Counted from the stretch's first letter, positions 53,494-62,744 are shown. The stretch is DNA of 64,000 nt from Mycobacteroides immunogenum (GCF_001605725.1 NZ_CP011530.1:4278001-4342000), one strand, 5' to 3'. Translations and numbers: made by a program. Notes: generated by a model from the letters alone, not told the origin.

Positions 53494-54669
53494 TCACGCA
53501 AATGCCGCGTGACCGGTCAGCGCCTGCCCGATCATCAGCAAATGCATCTCGCTGGTGCCTTCATAAGTCAACACCGATTCGAGATTGCATGCGTGCCGCA
53601 TCACCGGATATTCGGCAGAGATCCCATTGGCCCCCAAAATGGTTCGAGCGGTGCGCGCAATGCTCAGCGCTTCGCGTACGTTGTTCAGCTTGCCCAGGCT
53701 CACCTGGTACGGCGCCAGTCCAATGCCGTCCTTGATACGGCCCAGATGTAATGCCAGCAATATGCCCTTGCCGTACTCCAGGCTCATTGTCGAGAGTTTC
53801 TCCTGGGTCAGCTGGAACGCCGAGATCGGCTTGCCGAACTGAGAACGGTTCTGCGCGTATTCGATAGCGGTGTACAGGCAGTCGCGGGCGGCGCCCATGG
53901 CACCGAATAGGATGCCGAACCGGGCCTCGTTGAGGCACGAGAGCGGGCCGGACAACCCGCGCGCCTCCGGCAGCAGACACGCATCGGGCACCCGCACGTC
54001 CTCAAGCACCAGTTCACTGGTGACCGACGCCCGCAGCGACATCTTCGACTCGATGCTGCGCGCACTGAAGCCCGGCGTGTCTGTGGGCACCGCGAAACCG
54101 CGGATTCCGTCCTCGGTACGGGCCCACACGACGGCGACATCGGCAATGGATCCATTGGTGATCCACATCTTGGTGCCGTTGATGATCCAGTCGCTGCCGT
54201 CGCGCCGCGCGTTGGTCCGCATACCCGATGGGTTGGACCCGAAGTCGGGTTCGGTCAACCCGAAGCAGCCGATGGCCCGCCCCGCCGCCATGGCGGGCAG
54301 CCAGCGCTCCTTGAGCTCCTCGCTGCCGAACCGGTGGATGGCGAACATCGCCAGCGAGCCCTGAACGCTGACCAGCGACCGCAGCCCGGAATCGGCGGCC
54401 TCCAGCTCCAGGCACGCCAATCCGTACGCCACCGCCGAGGTTCCGGCGCATCCGTACCCCTTCAGGTGCATACCGAACAGGCCGACGGAGCCCAGCTCGG
54501 CGGCGAGTTCCCGGACGGGCAGCGCGCCGTCTTGATACCACCGCGCGATGTGCGGGGTGATGCTGCGTGTCATCAAGGTACGCACGCTGCTGCGGATGCT
54601 TTTCTCTTCGTCCGACAGCAATTCCTCGATCCCGAACAGCACATCGGGACTCACGGGCACATCGATCAT
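53494..54669 (-). CDS. gcdH: Glutaryl-CoA dehydrogenase-type acyl-CoA dehydrogenase
   Basis: A 391-residue acyl-CoA dehydrogenase. The segment GYGCAGTSAVAYGLACLELE and FGLTEPDFGSNPSGM are characteristic of the glutaryl-CoA dehydrogenase branch, and the catalytic Glu is in YEGTSEMH near residue 369. Such enzymes oxidise and decarboxylate glutaryl-CoA to crotonyl-CoA using FAD and an electron transfer flavoprotein. The ATG at 54669 has AGGAG upstream. It sits between the E1 gene and the dehydrogenase-family gene in one strand-wise row. An isovaleryl/short-chain role is less likely given those motifs. Confidence 0.87.
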   Translation of the reverse strand: MIDVPVSPDVLFGIEELLSDEEKSIRSSVRTLMTRSITPHIARWYQDGALPVRELAAELGSVGLFGMHLKGYGCAGTSAVAYGLACLELEAADSGLRSLVSVQGSLAMFAIHRFGSEELKERWLPAMAAGRAIGCFGLTEPDFGSNPSGMRTNARRDGSDWIINGTKMWITNGSIADVAVVWARTEDGIRGFAVPTDTPGFSARSIESKMSLRASVTSELVLEDVRVPDACLLPEARGLSGPLSCLNEARFGILFGAMGAARDCLYTAIEYAQNRSQFGKPISAFQLTQEKLSTMSLEYGKGILLALHLGRIKDGIGLAPYQVSLGKLNNVREALSIARTARTILGANGISAEYPVMRHACNLESVLTYEGTSEMHLLMIGQALTGHAAFA

Positions 54670-54720
54670 CGGTGGTTCACTCCTAAGGTGAATTGCGGCA
54701 GGTGAATTGCGGGGCTTCGG

Positions 54721-55857
54721 TCATCGCGGCAGACGCCCGCGCAGCGCCATCGCCTCGGCGACTCTCAGCTGCGCGGCATGCCGCGCGGCCTGATGGGTGG
54801 TCACGCCGTCGCGAGCCGACATCTCCAAAGCATCGTGGGTTCCCGCGCGCAGTTTGGTGGAGATGTTGGTGAACACCGAGGCCGTGTCCGGCCGCATTCC
54901 CGAGGTCCGGGAGTCCATCGCGACCGCGGCGGCCACGACGCCGCCGGCGTTGGCGATGAAGTCGGGCACGACCAGCACGCCCCGCTCGCGCAGAATCTCT
55001 TGCGCCGATGGGCTGCTGGGAAGATTGGCGCCCTCGACAACGATCGCGGCGGGCAGCGCCCGCGCCATGTGATCGTCGATGACATCCTGCAGCGCCGCGG
55101 GCACCAGGACGTCAGCGGGAACCGTGATCTCCTCGCCGCAGGCAATCGGCTTGGCTGCGCTGTAGTGGTTGACCAGTGCATCGCCATGACGGTCGCGCTC
55201 TTTGAGTAGCTGTTCAACATCCAGGCCGTCAGGATTGTGCAGCCCACCCTGCGATGTCGAGATGGCCACGATGGTCGCACCGAGATCCGCCAGTCGCCGC
55301 GCGGTAGCCGCTCCCACTGCCCCGAAACCCTGGATGCTCACCGTCAGTGACGCGGTGTCGCGCCCGATGTATTGGGCTGCGGCATCGACTGTTTCGGCTA
55401 CTCCGTACCCGGTGACACCGAGTTGGTCGTAGGGCAGACCGCCTAGCGCATAGGGGGTTCCCACCGCGCCCCCACGGCCCCCGATCTCGTCCTCCAATAT
55501 CGCGGCGTCGTCTTCGGTCAATCCGACGTCGAGGCCGAAGACGTACTCTTTGGGGACCTCGTTGTGCAGGGCGCGAGCGAAGGCGCGCAATACCTGTTCC
55601 TTATCGGAGGCGTGCGGGTCCGCACGGATGCCCGCCTTGGCGCCGCCGTAGAACAGGTCCACACCCGCCCACTTCCACGTCATGTTGCGCGCCAGGCGCA
55701 TCACCTCGGTGGTGCTCACCGTGGGCGACATCCGGGTGCCGCCCTTGCCCATTCCGCGCGCAGTGTTGTCGATCACCAACACTCCGCGCATGCCGGTGCG
55801 GCGGTCTGAGACGCAGACGACCTTCTCGGGTCCCCATTCATCGATGCTGTCGAGCAT
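54721..55857 (-). CDS. Glu/Leu/Phe/Val dehydrogenase family protein
   Basis: A 378-residue amino acid dehydrogenase. The catalytic Lys lies in FYGGAKAGI near residue 73, a second conserved stretch GMGKGGTRMSP contains the substrate-binding Lys, and the Rossmann motif is VSIQGFGAVGAATARRL. It interconverts an amino acid and its 2-oxo acid with NAD(P). In this row a role on 2-aminoadipate or glutamate is plausible, supplying 2-oxoadipate, but the family cannot be assigned to a substrate from sequence. Spacing to neighbours is 27 to 51 bases, consistent with an operon. Confidence 0.88.
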   Translation of the reverse strand: MLDSIDEWGPEKVVCVSDRRTGMRGVLVIDNTARGMGKGGTRMSPTVSTTEVMRLARNMTWKWAGVDLFYGGAKAGIRADPHASDKEQVLRAFARALHNEVPKEYVFGLDVGLTEDDAAILEDEIGGRGGAVGTPYALGGLPYDQLGVTGYGVAETVDAAAQYIGRDTASLTVSIQGFGAVGAATARRLADLGATIVAISTSQGGLHNPDGLDVEQLLKERDRHGDALVNHYSAAKPIACGEEITVPADVLVPAALQDVIDDHMARALPAAIVVEGANLPSSPSAQEILRERGVLVVPDFIANAGGVVAAAVAMDSRTSGMRPDTASVFTNISTKLRAGTHDALEMSARDGVTTHQAARHAAQLRVAEAMALRGRLPR

Positions 55858-55884
55858 TGTCGATTCCTTTCCTCACGCGGGCTA

Positions 55885-57432
55885 TCAGGAGAAGCTGACG
55901 CCTTGGGCCAGCGGGAGTTCCGCCGAGTAGTTGATGGTGTTGGTGGCGCGGCGCATGTAGGCCTTCCACGAGTCGGACCCCGATTCACGGCCGCCTCCGG
56001 TCGTCTTCTCGCCGCCGAACGCACCGCCGATCTCGGCTCCGGAAGTGCCGATATTGACGTTGGCCAGTCCGCAATCCGAGCCATCGGCGGCGATGAATTG
56101 TTCGGCCTCGCGCTGGTCCAGCGTGAAGATTGCCGACGAGAGGCCTTGTGGGACATCGTTATGAATCTCGATGGCCTCGGCCAAGGTGGCGTAGGTCATC
56201 ACATACAGAATCGGCGCAAACGTCTCGGCTCTGACGATGTCGCTTTGCCTAGGCATCCGCACCACCGCCGGTTCGGCATAGAAGGCCCCGGCCGGCCCTT
56301 CGCGACGCTGGCCGCCGATCAACACCGTGCCGCCTTCGGCACGCGCCTGCTCCAGGGCTGCCGACATGTCCGCAAAAGCGCCCGCATTGATGAGCGGGCC
56401 CACCAAGGTGGATTCAGACATCGGGTCGCCGATCGGTAACCCACTGTATGCCTTGAGGATACGGCTGATCAGCTCCTCGGCGATATCCTCGTGCACAATC
56501 ACCCGTCGCAGCGTCGTGCAGCGCTGCCCGGCGGTGCCGGCCGCCGAGAAGACAATGCCGCGGGTGGCCAGATCCAGGTCGGCCGACGGCGCGACGATGG
56601 CCGCGTTGTTGCCGCCCAGTTCAAGGATGGCCCGGCCGAACCGCGCCGCGATACGCGGGGCGACCTCGGCACCCATACGTTCCGATCCGGTGGCACTGAT
56701 CAACGGCACCTTGCGGCTGTCGATCAACGCCTGACTGTCGGCACCCGATGCCGGCACGGTGATGTTGAGGTTCTCCGGCGCACCGACTTCGCGGGCCGCG
56801 CGGTCGAACAGCGCCGAACAGGCCGCTGCGGTCAGGGTGGTCAGCTGAGAAGGCTTCCACACCACCGTATCGCCGCACACGATCGCGATCGCGAGGTTCC
56901 AGGACCATACCGCTGCAGGGAAGTTGAACGCCGAGATGACACCGACCACCCCCATCGGATGCCAGGTCTCCATCAGCCGGTGCCCCGGCCGTTCGGAGGG
57001 CATGGTGCGCCCGCCGAGCTGACGTGACAGGCCCACCGCGAAGTCGCAGATGTCGATCATCTCCTGCACTTCACCGAGGGCCTCGGCGCTGATCTTGCCG
57101 ACCTCGATGCCGATCAGATGTGCGACATCGGCCTTGTGCTCGGCCAGTAACTCACCGAGGCGCTTGATGAGCCCGCCACGAACGGGCGCCGGAACAGTAC
57201 GCCACCGCAGGTATGCCTCATGCGCGGCGTCGACAGCTCGTTCAACATCGGCAGCATCGGCGGCAGGAAAGTCGAACAGATCCTCGCCGGTGATCGGGGT
57301 ACGCGCGGTGATCGTCGAAGAGCCCGCACCCGCGAGCGCGTCGATATCGACCCCGCACCGCGTCAGGCTGGCGCGCGCCAGCGCGCGTAGGTCGTCGGTA
57401 GTGGTCAGTTCACATAGCGCGGGGCTGAGCAT
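55885..57432 (-). CDS. pcd: ALDH7-family aldehyde dehydrogenase (2-aminoadipate semialdehyde / piperideine-6-carboxylate dehydrogenase)
   Basis: A 515-residue NAD-dependent dehydrogenase. The catalytic Cys is in AGQRCTTLRR near residue 304 and the Glu in LELGGNNAAI near 270. The C-terminus (GAFGGEKTTGGGRESGSDSW…INYSAELPLAQGV) is the ALDH7/antiquitin signature, the family that oxidises 2-aminoadipate 6-semialdehyde (in equilibrium with piperideine-6-carboxylate) to 2-aminoadipate in lysine breakdown. The start at 57432 follows GGAGG and overlaps the end of hglS by 28 bases, tying the two genes tightly together. This is the firmest evidence that the row concerns lysine. Confidence 0.93.
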   Translation of the reverse strand: MLSPALCELTTTDDLRALARASLTRCGVDIDALAGAGSSTITARTPITGEDLFDFPAADAADVERAVDAAHEAYLRWRTVPAPVRGGLIKRLGELLAEHKADVAHLIGIEVGKISAEALGEVQEMIDICDFAVGLSRQLGGRTMPSERPGHRLMETWHPMGVVGVISAFNFPAAVWSWNLAIAIVCGDTVVWKPSQLTTLTAAACSALFDRAAREVGAPENLNITVPASGADSQALIDSRKVPLISATGSERMGAEVAPRIAARFGRAILELGGNNAAIVAPSADLDLATRGIVFSAAGTAGQRCTTLRRVIVHEDIAEELISRILKAYSGLPIGDPMSESTLVGPLINAGAFADMSAALEQARAEGGTVLIGGQRREGPAGAFYAEPAVVRMPRQSDIVRAETFAPILYVMTYATLAEAIEIHNDVPQGLSSAIFTLDQREAEQFIAADGSDCGLANVNIGTSGAEIGGAFGGEKTTGGGRESGSDSWKAYMRRATNTINYSAELPLAQGVSFS

Positions 57433-58886
57433 GCGGTGCGTCCTCCGGATCGTTGTGTCAGTTGCGGAAATTCAAGGCCGCCGTCGATGGACAGCTCGTG
57501 CGCCACGGCGGTCAATGAGCAGTGCCGAATCTGGTCATAGAGGTGGTACGGGTCGTGGAGCTCCGTGCCGAGCACGCCCTCCATCCAGGCCGCGTCGATG
57601 GTCGTGGCCCGCTGGCCACAGTCCATGACCGTGTCCGAGGTCAGGTTCGATTGGAAGATTCCAGCCGCCGATTTCGGCAGAAAGTCCTCGTAGACAATCG
57701 GATCGAGCGACACCCAACGATCCTCGATCAACTTGCGTAAGGTGCGGGGCGGCTCCTGGCCTCGTGGCCGGCGAGTCTCATCCACGTGAAACGTGAAGTA
57801 GGCCAGATCGTCAAGGGCCAACTCGGTTTCGGTCAGCGGCACCGATTTGGTCCAGATCTCGGCCTCGAATTCACTGCGCTGATACCTATTCATCGTGACC
57901 GTGGGGCTGCACAGCCCTATCAGCCGCTCGACCTCCACTGTCAGGTCGTCGTAGAGTTTGCGGCCCGCCGGAGTGACCGCAATGCCACGTGCCTCGACCT
58001 CGCCGAAGCGCACACGTACGTCTCCTTCGGAGTGGCTGCCATCGGCCTCCCGGAACGTACGCATCTCCGCGAGTGCGCGAAATGACGTCTGTCGCAAGAG
58101 CAGGTCGGGCCCGCACCAGCGCGGAGGCCCCTGGATGGCATCGATCATGGCGATACCACCGGCCGCCAGCCGATGATGGAGGACATCGATATCGAGCACA
58201 CGCGGCGTGAGATGATTGATGTGCGTGCTCGGCACGCCGCCGATATCGGCGGCTACCGGTGATACGGCGTGCAATTCCTCGTACCAACCGCGATCAACAG
58301 GTTCGCGGGAGAGCCTGAACACCGCTGTCGCGCGGGACAGAAACTGTTCCGCCTCATCAACCGGCAAGCCGTATCGCTCGACCGCCCGGTCAGCCAAATG
58401 CAGCAGCTCGTCGTCGAATAGCGTTCGCGCGTTGAGGAAGTTGATGAGCCGTCGTTGCAGGTCCGCGTTGAAGAATCGGCGATCGGTGGGCACCAGCATC
58501 GACGCAAAGACACGAAACGGATTGCGGGCCAGCTCATCCTGGTCAATCGGGCGAAAAGCGGTGGACACCACCGGAACCGCGGTGGCGGCGTCACGCAAAT
58601 CGTAGAAGCCCACCGGGTACATTCCCATGGCCGCGAAAATCCTGGCGGCGTCCGCCATCTCGCGCGGGGAGCCCAGCCGGATGGCGCCGTGTCGCTCGAC
58701 GCCGACTCGCCCGATCGCACCGAACCGTTCGGCATCGGCACCCCGCTCGGCCCGTACTTGGCGATTGACCTCCCGGGTGACCGACAACAATGTGCGGTAG
58801 GCGGGCACCTCTTCGGCGTACATATCCGAAAGTCGCTTGGCGAACTCCGCGCGCAGCCGGTGCGGCTGCACGATGACCATACGCAT
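57405..58886 (-). CDS. hglS: HglS-type DUF1338 protein, 2-oxoadipate dioxygenase/decarboxylase
   Basis: A 493-residue DUF1338 protein. The family motif THINHLTPRVLDID (metal-binding His) is near residue 220; later blocks include PIVYEDFLPKSAAGIFQSNL and the closing GTELHDPYHLYDQI. In Pseudomonas putida the family member HglS is an iron(II) oxygenase that converts 2-oxoadipate to D-2-hydroxyglutarate. I choose the ATG at 58886 with TAGGAG upstream. The gene is followed by overlapping ALDH7 and preceded by a D-2-hydroxyglutarate dehydrogenase-like gene, exactly the enzymes before and after it in the pathway. Confidence 0.92.
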   Translation of the reverse strand: MRMVIVQPHRLRAEFAKRLSDMYAEEVPAYRTLLSVTREVNRQVRAERGADAERFGAIGRVGVERHGAIRLGSPREMADAARIFAAMGMYPVGFYDLRDAATAVPVVSTAFRPIDQDELARNPFRVFASMLVPTDRRFFNADLQRRLINFLNARTLFDDELLHLADRAVERYGLPVDEAEQFLSRATAVFRLSREPVDRGWYEELHAVSPVAADIGGVPSTHINHLTPRVLDIDVLHHRLAAGGIAMIDAIQGPPRWCGPDLLLRQTSFRALAEMRTFREADGSHSEGDVRVRFGEVEARGIAVTPAGRKLYDDLTVEVERLIGLCSPTVTMNRYQRSEFEAEIWTKSVPLTETELALDDLAYFTFHVDETRRPRGQEPPRTLRKLIEDRWVSLDPIVYEDFLPKSAAGIFQSNLTSDTVMDCGQRATTIDAAWMEGVLGTELHDPYHLYDQIRHCSLTAVAHELSIDGGLEFPQLTQRSGGRTACSAPRYVN

Positions 58887-59062
58887 GAGACTCCTAACGT
58901 GTGGGGCAGCGCGCGATTTCGGATCTGTAGCCATCGTCGCAACGCGGATCAATCAAGACAAGCGATGGATACTTAGCTAAATCATTCAGAATTTCTATGT
59001 TGTTACGCTGTGGCCTATCACCAACCGGTGCGGCACAGCCAAAGTGCCTCGCGCTGGAGCGT

Positions 59063-61885
59063 TTATCCGCCCTTGGGCAAGTGCTCCGCGAGCAACTGCG
59101 CCAGGTGCCGGCCCTCGACATGGGCCAGATCCGCGAGTTGCGTGCGGCACGAATAGCCGTCGGCGAGTGCGACGGTATTCGGCGCGGCGTTGCGCAACGC
59201 CGGTAGCAGCTGCTGTTCGGCAACGGCAACCGAGACGTCGTAGTGGCCCTTCTCGACGCCGAAATTACCTGCCAGCCCGCAGCAGCCACCGAGTCTGTGC
59301 ACATCGGCGTCGGCGCCGGCCAGCAGTGCCGCGTCGGCATCCCAGGTCATCACGGCGTGGTGGTGGCAATGCGGCTGTGCCACCACGACGGTGCCGCGCA
59401 GGGAAGGTGGTGTCCAGCCGCGCGCGGTGAGCAGCTCGGCCAACGTCGTGGTGCCGCCCGCAACGGCCTCGGCGCGCGAGCCGATCAGCTCCAGCGCGTC
59501 CGAGCGTAAGACCGCGGTACATGAGGGCTCCATGCCCACGATCGGCGTGCCGCGATCCGCGGCCGCGGTCAAGGAATCAACGGTGCGTCCCAGGATTCTC
59601 TTGGCCGCGTCGAGCTGCCCAGTGGTGATCCACGTCAGCGCGCAGCAGGTGGAAGACGCGGACAGCTCAGGCTGGAATCCCGCCGCTTCCAATACTTTTA
59701 CCATCGCTTGGCCTACTTCCGGAGTGAAGTAGTTGGTAAACGAGTCCACGAACAGCACGACCGGGTCACCGTGACCGGCGTTGGGTGCGTGGACCCGTTC
59801 GAACCAATCACGAAAGGTCTGGCGCGCGAACTGCGGCAGGGTGCGCCGGTGATCGACGCCGGCGCCGGCGAGCGCGAGTCGCCCGACACCGGGAAGGGCC
59901 ATGGCCGCATTGACCAAGCGCGGCGCGGAGCTGGCCATGCGCGCCCACCGGGGCAACCAGCCCAGGCTGTAGTGACTGATCGGCCGCAGCTTGCGCCGAT
60001 ACGTTTGATACAGCACTTCAGATTTGAAGGCAGGCATATCGATCCCGGTGGGACAGTCCGAGGTACAGCCCTTGCACGACAGGCACAGTTCCAGCGCCTC
60101 GTGCACCTCCGGCGAGCCCCAACCGCCGGTGACCGCCGAACCATTGATCATCTCCTGCAGCACCCGCGCTCGCCCCCGGGTGGAGTCGCGCTCCTCCCGA
60201 GTGGCCAGATATGACGGGCACATGACGCCCCCGGCGGCGCCGTTGTCGGCACGGCACTTACCTACTCCGGTGCACCGGTGCACGGCCTGAGTGAAGTCAC
60301 CTCCGTCGTGGCGGTAGGCAAAACCGAGATGGCGCCGCAGAATGGGCGCCTCGGCCACCCGCACGTCGGCGTCGACCGGCCGCGGATCCACCACGATGCC
60401 CGGATTGAGCATGTTGCCCGGATCGCAGGCGTGCTTAACGGCAGCGAAGGCCGCCAGTGCCGCCGGCGAATACATCTGCGGTAGCAATTCACTGCGGGCG
60501 CGACCGTCGCCGTGCTCGCCGGACAACGATCCTCCGTAGCGTCCAACCAGGCTGGCTGCCTCGGTCAGGAAGTTCCGAAACACGGTGCGGCCACCTGATT
60601 TATCCAGTGGCCAGTCGATCCGGATATGGATGCATCCATCACCGAAATGCCCGTAGGGCAATCCGTCGACCCCGAACTCGGCCATCAGAGCCTCAAAGTC
60701 ACGCAGGTAGGCGCCCAGGCGTTGCGGCGGCACGGCCGCGTCCTCCCACCCGGCATGCGCCGGTAGGCCTTTGGCGCTGCGCCCCGACAATCCCGCGCCG
60801 TCGGCCCGGATACGCCACAACGCGGACATGGCGGCGGCGCCTGTCACAAGCAACGTATCGTCGGCGCCGCTATCGCCAGCCAGGTGACGGGCCCGCTCGG
60901 CCACCTCACCGGCGTCGTCACCTGCGATCTCGACGAACAGCCACGCTCGCCCGCCCGGCAGATCGGGCACCGCGCTCGGCCCGCGACGCCGCCGCACGAC
61001 GTCGACGATCCGGGAATCGATGCCCTCACAGGCGGTCGGCCCGAATCCCAGCAGATGTGGGGTGGCGTCACCAGCGGCCGCCATATCAGCGAACCCGAGA
61101 ACCACCAGGATCGTGTGCGCCGGGTCGCGCACCAGCTGCACGGTCGCCTCGGTGACGACCGCCAGCGAGCCTTCCGAGCCCACCAACATGCGGCGGACGT
61201 CCAGGCCGCGTTCCGGCGCCAGATGCTCAAGCGCATAGCCGGACACCTGACGGCCGAACGAGCCGAATTCCGTGCGAATGGTGGCCAAATACGCGGAGGC
61301 GATCTTCCGCAGGTCCGCCGCGGTCGACGAGCCCGTTCCACTCGTCGCCTCGGCCGTCAACAGCATCGGCTCGCCGTTGCCGAAGTAACCACGCAGACCT
61401 CTGACGTTGTCTACGGTGCGACCGTAACCCAGTGTCCTAGAACCACATGCGTTGTTGCCGATCATCCCGCCGATCGTGCAGCGGGTCATTGTCGAGGGAT
61501 CCGGGCCGAATCGAAGTCCGACGGCCGCGGCGGCATGCTGCAGGCTGGACTGCACCACCCCGGGCTCGACGATCGCCGTGCGCTGTTCAGCGTCGATCGC
61601 GCGGATACGCGTCATGTGGCGGCTGAAGTCGATGACCGCCCCGGTACCGATCGCATTGCCGGCAACAGACGTTCCGCCGCCGCGCGCGGTGATGGGCACG
61701 CCCTCGGCGCGGCATACCTCCATCGCGACGCGGACTTCCTCGTCATCGTGCGGCCGTATCACCACTAGTGGCCGTACCCGATACAGGGAAGCGTCCGAGG
61801 AATAGGCTGCGCGGCTGGTGTCATCGTCGAGGACGTCATGCACACCTGCTTGGCGAAGCGCGGTGGCGAAGCGGGCAGCGGGCAT
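59063..61885 (-). CDS. YdiJ-like FAD/Fe-S oxidoreductase, candidate D-2-hydroxyglutarate dehydrogenase
   Basis: A 940-residue fusion flavoprotein. Residues ~35-215 are an FAD_binding_4 domain (ARGGGTSVAGNAIG; GPDPSTMTRCTIGGMIGNNA), residues ~220-500 the FAD-oxidase C-terminal domain, then an Fe-S domain with CLSCKGCTSDCPTG near residue 597 and C-terminal cysteine-rich CCG-type blocks (SSTCCALTW, LGGCCGLAGNF). This is the layout of E. coli YdiJ and of the P. putida D-2-hydroxyglutarate dehydrogenase linked to lysine breakdown. ATG 61885 has TAGCAT exactly six bases ahead (leaderless). A D-lactate role is the main alternative; the HglS neighbour favours D-2-hydroxyglutarate. Confidence 0.88.
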   Translation of the reverse strand: MPAARFATALRQAGVHDVLDDDTSRAAYSSDASLYRVRPLVVIRPHDDEEVRVAMEVCRAEGVPITARGGGTSVAGNAIGTGAVIDFSRHMTRIRAIDAEQRTAIVEPGVVQSSLQHAAAAVGLRFGPDPSTMTRCTIGGMIGNNACGSRTLGYGRTVDNVRGLRGYFGNGEPMLLTAEATSGTGSSTAADLRKIASAYLATIRTEFGSFGRQVSGYALEHLAPERGLDVRRMLVGSEGSLAVVTEATVQLVRDPAHTILVVLGFADMAAAGDATPHLLGFGPTACEGIDSRIVDVVRRRRGPSAVPDLPGGRAWLFVEIAGDDAGEVAERARHLAGDSGADDTLLVTGAAAMSALWRIRADGAGLSGRSAKGLPAHAGWEDAAVPPQRLGAYLRDFEALMAEFGVDGLPYGHFGDGCIHIRIDWPLDKSGGRTVFRNFLTEAASLVGRYGGSLSGEHGDGRARSELLPQMYSPAALAAFAAVKHACDPGNMLNPGIVVDPRPVDADVRVAEAPILRRHLGFAYRHDGGDFTQAVHRCTGVGKCRADNGAAGGVMCPSYLATREERDSTRGRARVLQEMINGSAVTGGWGSPEVHEALELCLSCKGCTSDCPTGIDMPAFKSEVLYQTYRRKLRPISHYSLGWLPRWARMASSAPRLVNAAMALPGVGRLALAGAGVDHRRTLPQFARQTFRDWFERVHAPNAGHGDPVVLFVDSFTNYFTPEVGQAMVKVLEAAGFQPELSASSTCCALTWITTGQLDAAKRILGRTVDSLTAAADRGTPIVGMEPSCTAVLRSDALELIGSRAEAVAGGTTTLAELLTARGWTPPSLRGTVVVAQPHCHHHAVMTWDADAALLAGADADVHRLGGCCGLAGNFGVEKGHYDVSVAVAEQQLLPALRNAAPNTVALADGYSCRTQLADLAHVEGRHLAQLLAEHLPKGG

Positions 61886-61891
61886 CAGCCG

Positions 61892-61897
61892 ATGCTA
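61892..61897 (-). promoter_or_regulatory. -10 element (TAGCAT) of a leaderless promoter, D-2HG dehydrogenase gene
   Basis: On the minus strand TAGCAT is six bases before the ATG at 61885, the same pattern as the cutinase promoters. Confidence 0.55.
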
Positions 61898-61914
61898 GGG
61901 CCTGTCGCGCCCTA
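61896..61914. promoter_or_regulatory. Palindrome TAGGGC-N7-GCCCTA next to the -10
   Basis: Six-base arms, perfectly symmetric, abutting and overlapping the -10 of the dehydrogenase gene by two bases. Position fits a repressor operator. No second copy was noticed in the window. Confidence 0.4.
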
Positions 61915-62198
61915 ACTCGTTGCGGAAAGAACCGATTCGGGACCGTATCGCCGACCGTCAGATTGGCGGCGCCATCTCGAATTAGACTGTCAAATAAGGA
62001 TTTTCGGCGAATCGCTACAACTATGCAGCCAAGATCTACCATAATGGCTATAGTTGCTAAAGGAAATCAGTCACGAAATGTAACTGGTTGAATAGCCGGA
62101 GTGCATCACCGCGCGATGGGCACATAGCCAGCGGAACCGATTCGTGGTACCTATGTCGGTGATGGCGAATATCGTCGTTGGCAACGGGGAGGGGTCCA

Positions 62199-62735
62199 GT
62201 GAACGGTCTAACAGTCGGATATCTGGCGGCCTTCGCGGTCGGCGGGATCGCGGTGCTGTCGGCCCTTCTGCTCACCGACATCGGACATGGCGACGGAATG
62301 CCGTTTCTTAGCCTGACCTCCCTTTCTGCCGCCCTGACCGGCGCCGGTGCCGGCGGGTTCGCCGCTTCCGCCCTGGGCGTCGCCGCACTGCCGACGGCAA
62401 TCATCGCTGCTGTCTGCGCCGTTGCGCTGGTGTCTGGCCTGCAACTTTTCTTGAAGTATCTGCGGGGCCAGCAAGCGAACTCTCACTCGGGGCGCGCGTC
62501 CTACATCGGCAGGCTCGGCACGGTAACCCTCGAGCTGCCCGCCGCGGGCGGTTGGGGCGAGGTCGCGTTCACCGATGCCGACGGCAACCGGGTGCGTGCG
62601 CGGGCGATCACCGCCGAACCCGAGGGGCTGGCCAAGAACGCCGCCGTCTACATCGCCGATGTGGACTCCGAATACCTGCACGTTGTCAGCATTCCCGACG
62701 CATCGCCGGATGCGCCTTCCCCGCCCAACCCGTAA
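62199..62735 (+). CDS. NfeD-like membrane protein, partner of flotillin
   Basis: A 178-residue protein with two or three N-terminal membrane helices (about residues 3-25 and 36-75) and a C-terminal OB-fold-like domain (GRLGTVTLELPAAGGWGEVAF…). Proteins of this type are encoded next to flotillins and are thought to help organise membrane microdomains. GTG 62199 has GGGGAGGGG just upstream and is preferred over a start seven codons earlier. The flotillin gene follows nine bases after its stop. Confidence 0.8.
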   Translation: MNGLTVGYLAAFAVGGIAVLSALLLTDIGHGDGMPFLSLTSLSAALTGAGAGGFAASALGVAALPTAIIAAVCAVALVSGLQLFLKYLRGQQANSHSGRASYIGRLGTVTLELPAAGGWGEVAFTDADGNRVRARAITAEPEGLAKNAAVYIADVDSEYLHVVSIPDASPDAPSPPNP

Positions 62736-62744
62736 GGAATCCGC

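Larger units (their letters stand above)
61886..62198. promoter_or_regulatory. 313-bp divergent intergenic region, D-2HG dehydrogenase / NfeD-like gene
   Basis: No gene is supported in this relatively AT-rich stretch. It holds the leaderless promoter and a palindrome near the left end and must hold the promoter of the plus-strand NfeD-flotillin pair. I see no RNA gene in it. Confidence 0.55.

Noticed and set aside
58887..59062. LysR operator in front of hglS
   Set aside because: The region is AT-rich with a TTAGCTAA palindrome, but no convincing T-N11-A pair with dyad symmetry could be fixed by eye.
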